Source: Siniperca chuatsi (taxonomy: Eukaryota; Chordata; Actinopteri; Centrarchiformes; Sinipercidae). Taken from it: a stretch of 64,000 bases of DNA. Under the pieces are notes generated by a model. That model saw only the letters and a list, made by a program, of their open reading frames with translations, had not been told where the DNA came from and made no database searches. The translations under genes were made by a program, and so were the position numbers. Location of the stretch: NCBI RefSeq assembly GCF_020085105.1, contig NC_058057.1, forward strand, positions 22,975,082-23,039,081, written 5' to 3'. Below are positions 48,358-59,900 of this stretch, in pieces (position 1 is the stretch's first letter; every line of letters starts with the position of its first letter).

Positions 48358-51300
48358 TTAAAGTGCCACCCTGTCATCAAACTCGCAGAGATAGTTCATG
48401 GTCCGATCGCAGTAGTGGTCCCACCAGTCGCCATCATCTGACGACATCGCCACACAGTTCTCCCGCCTCCCTCCGTCCGGCTGGCTGGACAGGAAGTGTT
48501 TGCGCCACTGGAAGTATGAGACCCGCGTCCCATCATCGAAAAGGTACATGCCCTCAGATCGCAAGTCGCTGATGCCCAGCCAGACGGGCCAGTTCCCCGG
48601 GTGGAAGAATGACTTGACGTAGTCGGCGAGGGCCTCCTGCTCCCTGCGGTCGCGGGGCATCGCCATGCGGCCGCCACGTTCCAGGCACTTCCTGGATGCT
48701 CCGGCGTAGTCCTCATAGCTATTGTACACAAGATAACATTTGTATCCCAATCTGCGTCCCTTCTGGCAACCTAAGAAGCAAAGAAAAACAAGACAGATAT
48801 GCTTTATCACATGTTTAGAAATAGAAAATGATTGACTTCATCAACCCCAAGTGGTAGAGACAAAAAAGTATTTCATCCAGTCTTAAAACCTGCATTAACA
48901 GATTGTTTTTGGCCACTTGGGGGCAGCGCAACAAGCCGTTAACACAACATTGATCATTATCAACATTAACAACAACATTATCGTCTCATAAAGTTGTTAT
49001 GGTGAATGTAAGCAAACTTATTTTAAACAGCAGACCCAGAGCTAAATTTGCATTTATTTGGAGTCGTGTTTGTAAGTCCAATATTCATTCTACTTTTAGC
49101 TCTGTTTTGGGTCTCCACCAAATATCTGTCTCTTTAGCTGCTAAATGCTCCACTATGTTCACCAGCTAGTTGCTAACTTTGTCTGCTGTTTGGTGCATTT
49201 GGTGCAGCAGGAAGTGTACGGTGGGTGGAAACAGCTGCCTGCTACACCTGGGAAACGAGGTTGATGAGAGCAGCGAGACTGAACCAGAACAGAAAAGTTA
49301 AAAAAACAAAACAATGTGTACGAAGATGCTAAAATGCAACAAAGAACTGAGGGGAACTGCAGAGTCGGGTTATAATTATCTGGGAGTTTGTCACTATGAA
49401 CAACAACTTTCACATTACACACAGTCATCTGACCGATTGTTAAGATAAAAGTATTGATTAGTGGAGCTTTAAAAAAAAGTGGTTTCAGTTCCAGGCATCA
49501 GAGCAAATGATCAGTACAGTATAATTGATCTGTTTGAATGACTTCTCTATGGCAGCATTTTCTTCATTTCACTTTGCACAAACAATATCCAAACTTTTGC
49601 AAGAAGCTATCCTTCAAATAAGGAGCTCTACCAGTCACCGCTATTCGGATGATAAGTAGCTAGAAAGGGTTGAAGTAATAATTTTTTTCATTTTTAAATA
49701 TTTCAGCCTACATTACACACCAGGAGGACCAACAATTACTACTTTCCTTCATGCATTATTTAATTTGTAAAGATCTTTATAAGCTGAGCTGTGTCATATC
49801 ATTCCAACAAACTTCTTTGATTGATTCTTATACTACTGTACAATCATTCTTGCATAATAATGAACACGGATATTTCAACTCTTGCATGTTGCATCATGTG
49901 CTTGGTTTGCCACTCGTCCTGTTGTTCTGTGTACAAGCTTAAACTCACAGATCTCCCAGAAAAAATGATTTCCTTGTAAAATCTCGCCTGTAACACAACA
50001 TTTGCAACTCCACTGAAATCAAATACAAAGTGGAGAAGTGACTGATAACTGATCACATAATATTTGTTTAATATGATAAATTAGTACATGTTAAGTGACA
50101 AGAGCTAAAACTGTTACTTATCTTGAATACTATCCCGACTGGAGCATCAAGGTATGGTTTGCATGTATATGACATGCTGAGTGCCACACCTCACAATCCC
50201 TGATGCCTTTAATCTCAGGGGCTCTTACATGTTTTTGAAAATATAATACCAGAGATAGAGAAAGAGATCTCCTTTCAACATTGAGTCTCTATCATAATTT
50301 TTTAAGACAACTAAGCAGCAGATGGGGTGCAGCAAAGAGATTTAAGGGAAAATAATTCTGATACCTTCCAGTCTTCCCATCTCCTTGCGGTTGTCCTTGC
50401 TGTGCTGGTAGACCTCCCGGATGCTGTCCTCCAGCTCCCCGACTTTAGCTGCCATGTAAGTGATGGGGAACAACAAAAACAAGGAGACATGAAAATCAGT
50501 CCGCAGCATCATTCTTTTGAACTTTTTGAAGTTAAAGAACGATAGCTTAGCCGCAGGCGGCGGTCTAGGTCTTTGAGGGTTAAACTCCTGTCTCAAGTTG
50601 ATTGCACCATCACATCTTATTATGGGGGATTAAATGATATTAGTGGTCTATGGAGGGCGGCAGATATAGTTCATCCCTTTCTTTCATTTTCATTCATTGT
50701 TTTGTTTTCAATCATCTTGTTTCATTCATCCTGTGCAATATCAACACCATTTAGAAAACTGACAAATTTCTCACTGCTGATTTTTCACTTTTTAACAGAA
50801 GGGGGCTCCACATTTATCCTTCATTTGTCCATTTTACAATGAAATTGACTGACTTAGTGCTTAATGCTATAAATATAGATTTAAAAAAGTGTAAGAAAAG
50901 GTGTATGATTGGTGGAAAGGGAAAAAAGTCCACGAAGAAAGAGAAATGTGGACATCATCGGTAGATTTGTTGGGAGAAAGGGGTCATCTTACCATCGATC
51001 CTGGACAGACGATCCACCAACTGGCTGACTTTAACATCCAGGGTGTAGTGACCAACATTCAGCTTGTGGATCGCCTGGTCCATACTGGCTAGTCTGGACA
51101 CTGAGGGACAGAATACAATAGGGTATGATAGAGGATAAAGAGGAGAAGAAAAGGGAAGAGAATGCAGATGTATTGCATTAATGAAATATGAAATATTACT
51201 GTGCTACTTTAAAACAGAGAGACAAGGCTCATAGTTATTAGGTTTAAACCTTAAACCTGAACGGGATATGAATATGGAGACTCACAGACATAGTTGTATG

Positions 51301-52738
51301 AGTTTTCAAAATCTGACATTGGGCTGGTTGGCTCTGGTTCAGGCTCTGGAAGAATATCAGGAACGTCCCCTCTCGCCCTCTTCACCTCTGGCAGGGATGC
51401 CTGACACAGAAATCACAATGTCAACATTTCTCAGAAGCTGTTTCTACCACATTCAAGTTCTGTTAGCTTCTTTGATCCAAGTAGATGAAATGAAACCAAA
51501 CCCAGCTTCCCCACAAACAATCAAAAACAAGCATCAGATGCTCAAAACAAGCTCATTAGGGTTCTATCCAAAATCCAAATTACCTCCCTGTACATCTCTG
51601 GACCTGGCTCATTTTCAAAATCTTAATTTTCTTACAGCAGAAAGAAGAAATATTAAAATCAAGTTAGGTTACTTTGCCAACAATTTCAGTTTTATCATAA
51701 TTATGAAACAAGAGGGAGCTCAACTAATTTTTATTCATTTTCGATTTAGAAGCTCCACGGGTAAAAATATATTCTCATGTAATGCTGCTCGTCTGGAACA
51801 GTCGTCCCGGATCCTCGAAGCAGCAGCAAACAGTCTTGTTAATGAACTGGTTGTTAAATAACCAGTCTTATGTCAGTTTTGTATTTCGCCTGACTTAATC
51901 TTACTCTTCATAAACAAGAACTACAATGGAAATAAATGTTTAGCTTATTGTGTCTTTATCCTCAACAATCTTAATTGTAAACAGGATGGGGTGTTCTTGT
52001 ATGTACCTTTTAGTACTGTAAAAAAAAAAGTATCTATTAATCTTAGCTTAAAACCATGTATAATTTGATCAGTATCAGCCACACCATTATAATCATTTGT
52101 ATCAACATGTTGATACATGTTGATGGCTTATGGACTGACAGAGGGAGATGGGTGTTTTATTTTGAAGTCTGACACACACATAAAGTCTTAGTAGAGCCAA
52201 AACCTGCCAGATGGACCTGCTCCTCTGGGTGCATCATGATTAATACTAGTCATACCACTGCAATTACACCATTATTATCCTAATCATGTCTGATGTATGT
52301 CATCCGCCCATGATGTCATCACTTACCAACAAACACCATTCCCGTGATACTGTATCTTCCTTAAGCAGAATTATTTGCACTTCAGCCATCTCAGCGTAAT
52401 ATTTGCCAAACTTTATCTTAATGTTGATTATCTTTTTGCTTGATTTAGCTAGACCTGACTCCCTCCTACACTCATGCACGGTACATACACTGAGAACATT
52501 GTGAATGGATACAGTGTTTTACCCAGACAAACAGGCATACAACAGTAACAGCCACATCTCCTATGAAAATTTTAGTTTTAAGTTAATTGAGTACATGTTG
52601 CAGTAATAAAAAGAAAAAGAACACATTCACACGTACAGTCCTGACCTGTGTTGGTGTAGCGGCAGCTGTCCCTGTGGGAACACACAGACCCAGAGAACAT
52701 AAACACAGGAGAGCGAGTGAGGTGGCAGCCGGTCCCAT
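48358..52738 (-). CDS. clec11a: CLEC11A-like secreted C-type lectin (5 exons, 270 aa)
   Basis: Minus-strand coding exons are 52646-52738, 51286-51400, 50993-51100, 50365-50448 and 48358-48770; they join in frame (813 nt). A signal peptide starts MGPAATSLALLCLCSLGLCV. A Pro/Glu-rich stretch follows (LPEPEPEPTSP, about residues 48-58). Next is a heptad-like region that tracks human CLEC11A (YVLSRLASMDQAIHKL against YILGRLAGLDAGLHQL, then RKEMGRLEGCQKGRRLGYKC). The C-type lectin domain fills the last exon, with NWPVWLGISD, EGMYLFDDG, QPDGG, ENC and DWWDHYCDR and the usual cysteines. QPD and WWD mark the calcium/sugar site; the WND form is absent, as in human CLEC11A (WWD). Human CLEC11A (SCGF, osteolectin) is a secreted growth factor for blood and bone cells; this role is inferred here. 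A tetranectin-family paralogue is less likely. Confidence 0.9.
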
Positions 52739-54380
52739 TTTCTGCTTCCTAGTAACTCTGCTTTTACTTCAGCGGCAAAACTCCGTCTGCACCTCAGAGC
52801 CGCTCTCTCTCCACTGTCTGTCTCTCCCTTCTCTCTCTTTCACTCCTCTTTTCCCTCCTGATTCCCTCAGAGATGTGATCCAGGACTCAGTAAAGCAGGA
52901 ACATCAGCAGGAATCTCCCATTAGAAATGTGAATGAGAGCTGGTGTACATCTCCCCCCTTTAAAAAACCACAGAGAAGCTGAAATCCCAGGTGTTTTTAA
53001 AATAAATCTAAATCACATCCCAGTTGTCTGTCTGTTGTCTCTCCTTTGGCTGCCTTGTTTGGGACGTCTTGCCTTTCTTGCCAAACAGGAAAGCACTTTG
53101 TTTTTGTTCCCACCTCCCATTTCCACTCTTTGTGTGAACTTTGGAGTTTTACACAGGGGGACAACATCATAGGTCTTTGTCCTGTGGAAACCACATATCT
53201 GCAAAATGTCAACTTTCTATTTTAGCCTAACACAAAGAGGAAGTCTCTCAATCCATGAAGGAGGATTTCATCACTGGCCAAAGAAAACCATGTATCTCTA
53301 GAATGTCATAAGCTAAGAAAAACAGCCCTATTCTCAGCTTTGTGACAATGCATTTTTCACCTAATCCAATGTTTTATTTAATTATTAAATTAGCTTAAGA
53401 AGCAGGAGAGTTTTGTAAATGTAAAGTACGTGAAGTACACCTCATCCTTCAGTTCACCAAATTCAGAGATACAATGTTTTTCTGGAGCTTTCCTGTATGA
53501 TAGTCTTCATCAGCAGATGGAGTTTGTTCAGTTGTCATGGAGATGGACCTTTTGACATGTGAGCTCTGTCGCTGTTGTAAATGAATCTATAGCACTTTTA
53601 GGACTTCTTGTCTTTGTTGAATTAAATGTTAATCATGAAAGCTCATTCTTGAACTTGGAAATAGTTTGACAGTTGTTAGTTTTGTCAAACTACTATTGTC
53701 GATGTCAAGAATGAGCTTTCATGCCTAATGTACAACTTGTATGTTGTCTCAACCTCTTTAACATTTATCTCGTTGGTTGAATTTTGTTGCAAATAGAAAA
53801 CATTGCATGCCTGTACACATGAGCATACTGTGGTCATAAACTCTCTCACTCACACACACACACACACACACACAGCCCTTTTATTAATTTGGCTAAATAT
53901 CAGGCTTGCTTGCCAAGCTTCTCTAGTGTAATTAAATAAATCAGTGGTTATGGGGTTGTGAATCTATTCAGGGGAAATGATGACATAAAAAGAAATGAGA
54001 AAGACCTTGTGTGTGCGTGTGTGACTTTAACAGGAGGTATGCCAGTTAAAAGGCCACAAGAATCCAGCAGAGTTTCCAGGGAAAGCAACTGAGGCAGATC
54101 TGGAGACTGGGAGGAGCTCCGGCAGCGACCGAGACTGGGAGCTTTCACCAAAGAGGGACAGATGTGTTTGAGTCTGCAGGACGGTTGCACATACACAGCT
54201 GTTCCAGTATATGATGGATTCCAAAACTCCAAACCTTTTCCAGACTTCAGTTTGGATTCAAACAAGGGTGTGGAAAAAATTAATGACCCCTGAAAAAAAT
54301 GTTAATCCTTATTTTGACCTTGCTGGTTCTTGCTGATTTCCCACTGTGAACAATCAAGGCAACTCCATTCAAATCAAACT
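52739..54380. other. clec11a upstream region
   Basis: Holds the presumptive promoter of the lectin gene just right of 52738, with CT-rich sequence at 52800-52870, and a (CA)n tract at about 53852-53875. No exon recognised; antisense frames here have no similarity. Confidence 0.45.
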
Positions 54381-54744
54381 AAGGCCGAAGTGATTTGTCG
54401 ATTAATCATTTAGTTAATCAACAGAAAATGAATCTGAAACTTTTTTGGTAATCAATTAATCGTTTAAGTAATTTTTTAAGCAAAAATACCAAAAATGATC
54501 AAGTTTCAGCCCCTCAAATGTGACAATTTCCTGCTTTTCTTTTTTTTTATTAAATTCAGTATTTTTGGATTTTGGACAGTTCATCGAACAAAAAAAACCA
54601 AAACAATTTGAAGGGGTCACCTTGGGCTTTAGGGAATTGTAATTGTACCATTTCTCACATTTAATGAACCCAGCAATTCATCGAGAGAACAGTTGATTGA
54701 ACAATATTTGTATTGTATTGTAAATAATTGTATGTTGCAGCCCT
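54381..54744 (+). repeat. Dispersed repeat family C, copy 5
   Basis: TTGTCGATTAATCATTTAGT, CAGCCCCTCAAATGTGAC, CACCTTGGGCTTTAGG and TTGCAGCCCTAAATC match the family layout. Confidence 0.8.
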
Positions 54745-55859
54745 AAATCAACTGTTGCAATAGCAGAACTGTAATGTATGAGGAACATTATGGGTCTGCA
54801 TATAATGGGACTGAACTGCAGGTTTTTCCCATCCTTTGCTCACTTGCCATGGGGTATCCTGTCAGGACAAAAACATGTGGATGACTCAATAAAATTTCCA
54901 ACTAACTATCTGTCACTGTCAGATTAGTTCTGCTTGCTTTGTAAAGATGACCTATGGTTGTATTTTCAGTTTAATAATAAGCATCATGTCTGAGGAGCAG
55001 GCTGCCTTATTAGCCTGCTAGACATAAGGTAACACAGTTGCACAATAACAGTCCTGTTTCTGTTTCTGTTTTAAGTTCAATACGTGCAATCATTTTCATT
55101 TACCCAAACATTTGTTGTAAAAAATAGATGAGGGAGAACACAAAGCAGCCATTCAGAGTCTGGAGGCGTTGGGTGGTTCTGCAGGGAGGCGGCTGGACTG
55201 GACAGAGGTGCCTCAGTTCAGCTAGGGATTATGAACACAAACATACAGTACTTTAAAAGAGAAACACAGATAGATGATATTTTTGATTTAATCTGTTTAT
55301 GCCTATTTTGTTCTGATGCAAAATGTCTTCTCTGACCAGTTTAAAAAAACAGAATTAATCATATTTAGTGCTTCAGCTACACTGTAAAACATTGTAATCT
55401 AGTTCAACTTAAAGGGGATCTCCACTGCTTTATCACATCAGAGTATTTTTGTAGCTCCAGAGGGAGCTGCATGAAGTCTGATAAACTGCCTCAAGTGATG
55501 TCACTTGAGTCAGCACTGGTTGGGGCTAAAGACTACAAGTTTGAAGATGAAAAAAATCTGGGGGTGTGGAGTTAGAAAGAAGTGAGCTTACCGGACCTCT
55601 GTAGCCCGCTCCTCAGCCCTGCTTGAATCTAACAGCTGAAGGCTACATTAGCCACTGCTAGCATAACACAAGTGAATCTTGCATTGTGGGTAATGTAGGC
55701 ACCAGGTTTTAACAAGGAAGAAGAACGTGTGGAATAAAAAAAATGTTATAGTAGTGCAATGCTAAATTGGTGGCGCTAGGTTCTCCTGCTGCCTTAAAAA
55801 TGTGAGACTTGGGTAGTTAGTTCAAAGTCTTCCCATGACTTGTTGTGATATAAAACCAA
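54745..55859. other. Intergenic, nothing recognised
   Basis: No exon seen. Some repeat-like phrases (GCATTGTGGGTAATGTAGG near 55680) but no ends resolved. Confidence 0.4.
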
Positions 55860-56460
55860 ATAAGTTTAAAGAATATACATAGTTCGACATTTTAGGTAAT
55901 ACGCCAATTCTTTCTTGTTAAGATGTCTACATGGTAAATATGTAGCTACCTTAGCTATCTTAACTTAGCATAAAAAGTGGAAACAGGGGTAAAAAAACTA
56001 GCCTGGCTCTGTCCAAAGCACCACCTACCTGCACCTCTACAGCTAACTAATTAACACATTTTATCTTACTTGTTTAATTCGTACAACACCTAAATGTAAA
56101 AACGTCAATTCTCTGTTTTTTTTGTGGGGGGGATGTTATCTGTTGGACTATCGGGTGATGATTTATCTTGATCAGGTGCAGTAACTTCCTGGAATCTCCA
56201 CTGGTTGCCTAGCAACCTCACTGTGAAGTCAAGACCCCAGGGAGCTTTCGATGTGCTGGTTGGGTGAATTTTGTTACCTTTGGACAAAGCCAGGCTAGCC
56301 GTTCCCGTTTTCAGTCTTTATGCTAAGCTAGGCTAATGGGCCGCTGGCTCCTGCTATATATTTACTGTACGGATATATGAGTGGTATCGATCTTCTCATC
56401 TAACTCTCTGCAAGAAATCGAATAAGCATGTTTCTCAAAATGCTGAACAAATCCTTTAAA
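55860..56460 (+). repeat. Dispersed repeat family E, copy 2
   Basis: TTCGACATTTTAGGTAATAC at the left, AGCCTGGCTCTGTCCAAAG and its inverse GGACAAAGCCAGGCTAGC in the middle, then TATGCTAAGCTAGGCTAATG, GAGTGGTATCGATCTTCTCA and AATCCTTTAAAACC. The inverted CCTGGCT phrases show a palindromic build, as in foldback-type MITEs. Confidence 0.8.
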
Positions 56461-58401
56461 ACCATTGAACTTGAAAAAACAAGTTAAAAAAACTTTAGAT
56501 ATTGAGTTCAATAAACAACTGTTAGTTACATTTTCTCCATTTGAAGAATCAGCATTTCATTTGATGATTAGTCGACAGTTGATTTCACAAAATTTCTGCA
56601 TGTTTTACAGCGCAAAATTGATTTTGTTTTGGCATGGACAAGCATCTAAACTGGAAGTTAAGACAATCATGGGACATACAGTATGTATGAAACACAGTAA
56701 TGCTCTTCCTTCCTTAAATACACACTGTGGATCGGCTGCTTTGCGCCCAAAGGAGACGGTGGAACAAGGTCTGGTGATTCTAAACTGGGCCAATGTGTTG
56801 TTTAAGTGAACAGCACAAAGTTTCCTCTGAGCACCGGACATCCTTCCCTCCTCCTTTCCTAAAAGGCATTTTGGATCTGGTAGAAATTACAGCTGGAAGA
56901 ATTGATGTCATGGAGCTGAGAGGGAGGTCAACAAGAATGCAAACAAGCAGGAAAACAATATTGATGTTAAACATAAAAAAATCCTTGATTACTCTTCAGC
57001 AAAAACATTAACAGTACAAATTTTGACTTCAGTTTTTGTCAAAATGAAATCAAACCCATTATCGACTGATGTTGCATTTGTAACCGTAACAGACACTCCT
57101 GTCTCTTCTGTTTTAACGTGGTCTTTATTAAATTTGGAAAATTTAATTTGCGAGAACAAAAAAGCAAGGGAAAAAGCTGGACAACAGTACTCTGAGGTTT
57201 GGGAATTGGTTTGTGTCCAAAAACCTTTTTTGTTTTGCACAAAACAGAAAAAGACAAGAGACAGGTTTGACTTTTATGTATTTACTTCCTTCCAATCTGT
57301 CACTTAAAATGCATGAGTGCAATATACATGTATAGCATAAGATACAATCAGCAGATAAATATAAAATTCAGTAAAATAGTACTCTAGTCGTGTAAACTGG
57401 ATTTTAGATCTATGACACAAGTGGTACAAATCCCTACATGCCTGCCTGTTTACCTCAAACACAACGTTTGAGTGCATCTTATTTTCATTATAAATGCACA
57501 CTGGCTTTGCTCAGCACTAGTTTGAGGTCAAAGGTGACAGTTGGGAGGGGTGAGGTGGTGAGGAAATCCATACAGGACATCTGTCCTAAGTTTGAGCACT
57601 TCCATGGCTGTTCTTCCCTCCTTTAATTTTTGTTTTAAATGCCAGAGAGGACAACAGTCTGGTGCTGCTGTTGCTGAAAACCACTATCTAATTCAATGAA
57701 TGTGTGAAAGTTGGAAAATACATTCTGCTACACTCCTGTAAAGTGATGCAATGGTAAATTCCATGATATTCCAGGAATTCCATAACCAGTAGGAACATTG
57801 TCTGTAGTAATCGCACTATGTGGGTCAGGACTGCAGTACTGAGCGCTACTTTAACTCTAAAACTCTCAAGATTGATAGGAATATATAGATACGTATAAAT
57901 AAAAGCACATTGGAGAGCAAAATCTTCATAAGAAAAAATAAAACATAAAAACATGGACAAGTGTTTTGCACAGATGACAATTTGACATGCTTATGGCACA
58001 AAACAATTCCTTGTTTGCTAGATTAGTGTCTAAAAGTTAAATGTGATGGCAGCCAAGTCACACCATTACTGTGCATTCACATTACAATCAATGTGATCAA
58101 CGGTTTACCAGAGTTACCAGGGATATTTGGCTAATTTGTAGAACAGTTAACAAACTTGTCATATGAGAAAATGCTTGCAGATTTCCACACTACTTTATCC
58201 CCCTGCCAGTTAGAATGTGTTTTCATTTACCATAGCTGTTAATAGCAAGTGTAAAATGGGTTAGCACATTGTAACAGGCATTTAAACTTTCCCACTTCTT
58301 TATAAACTTATCTGAAAGACTAAAGGGTAAAAAAAAAATAAAAAATTACATCTATCCTTGGGGAGCAGTTGCATCCATAGCTATAGCTGTTGGTAAAGCT
58401 C
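56461..58401 (-). other. C1orf198 downstream region, possibly distal 3' UTR
   Basis: Minus-strand AATAAA (plus TTTATT) occurs near 57124. Several open frames on both strands at 56465-57307 overlap one another and lack recognisable domains or splice sites. No gene is supported. Confidence 0.4.
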
Positions 58402-58934
58402 TTAAAGGTGGGGAATGCGATTCTAATCATATGCATGTGTTTTTGTCAAATTTAGCGAATATCTCCTCACGGTCCGCTAGCTGTCCTTTCTGTGTGCACA
58501 ATGAAAAAAACCTCTGGTGTTTGTACTCAGGCCTGGCTCTGTAAATGCTAAACAAACAAAGTGGCTCAGACAGAGCCACATAACACTATTCCAGCCATGA
58601 TTTATGTGTCAGGTAACATTAAATGACTTGCCCACGGACATTCAGCTTACTTTCTAGTTTGCTAGATAAGCTGCTGTTGTGATGTTAGCTATAGTAGCAG
58701 GAGAGTTGTCAGTATCGCTGTCTGGAGCTGGTTTACTGGCTGGGAAACTGTCTCGTCCTCTCTGGCTGTTTGCTTCGCAGCAGCAACTGTAGGGACAGTT
58801 TGCTAACCCTCATCCTAGCTAAGCTAACCCACAACCTAGCATTAGTTATATTACTTGCTGTGTTGTTGTTGACTCTATATCATGGTATATATCATGGAAT
58901 TGGATTCCTCCAGAATCGCATACCCCACCTTTAA
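58402..58934. mobile_element. piggyBac-type MITE with TTAA duplications
   Basis: The element is 58406-58930 (525 bp). It begins AGGTGGGGAATGCGATTCT; the reverse complement of its end is AGGTGGGGTATGCGATTCT, a 19-bp inverted repeat with one mismatch. TTAA stands on both sides (58402-58405 and 58931-58934), the target site of piggyBac transposases. No coding capacity. Confidence 0.92.
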
Positions 58935-59900
58935 ATCATTTTGTTTGGTGTTTCCTGCTTTTTTTCAGTTTTTTTATTGTGGCTAGCTAGCTAGCCATAT
59001 TAACAAAACGTTGTACCATTATGAAAGGCAACACCAAAGCAGGGAAACTACATGATTTGCCAAAACAGGTCTAAAAAAGAAGACCGGCAACATATGACCC
59101 ATTTACACCTGTCACGTCAACTGTCTCATATCTGGACAAAATCCAGATGTGATGTAATACACTTATTTATACTGGACACGTATATGTGTCTCGGTTAGCC
59201 ACATCGCTAATCTGATTGCATCCGCCTTGGTTTTTCCAGACTACATGCCTATCAGTGTAAGTCCCACTCCAGCTCAGAAGTGTTAATGCAGCTGAAGCTG
59301 TTCATAAACTTCTGCACTTTAGCAGTTTAGTTATAACAATAACAGTTTAGCTAGCTAGCTAACAACTACTTAACATATAAATGGAATAATTTACACCTTT
59401 TTAACATTTGGCTATATGTATCTCAAACTGCAATTGCATTCCAATTTGATTTCAATCTGTCTCGAATATTTAATGGATACATTTAGCTTTTGTGATATTT
59501 GCTATCTATCTGTTACGCACACAGAGACTAAGTGTAATTGGGATCATTGATGCAGCCAGGATTGTGTAACCTTTCAACCTAGCTGATCGCAATGTGAATG
59601 CACAGTCTGTGAGGTTCAATCCCTGCTGGCAGGAGGTGTTTGGCAAGAAATCTAAGAGATTCAACCCTAGTCAGAGAATAGAGGGAGCTTTTCTAGAGGG
59701 GGAACACACCAGCACACAGGCAGTGAGATAATGTCTTAACAAGCCACAGAAGATAATTACAAGAACATAATGTGGTCATTTTAAAAGACTGGCGTTTGTT
59801 AAATCTAGATGTGGATGTCTGTAGTCATGGCAGTGTGGTCCTTCTTTAGAGTGATGATGAGAATGATTCATTCAGAGCAGTGACTAGTCTCTGCTGTGGT

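Noticed and set aside
48396-48731. 111-codon minus-strand frame within the lectin exon
   Set aside because: Alternate frame of the same exon; the real frame carries the lectin domain.
51268-51861. 197-codon plus-strand open frame, the longest in the window
   Set aside because: Partly antisense to clec11a exon 2, low-information composition elsewhere, no splice sites and no known similarity.
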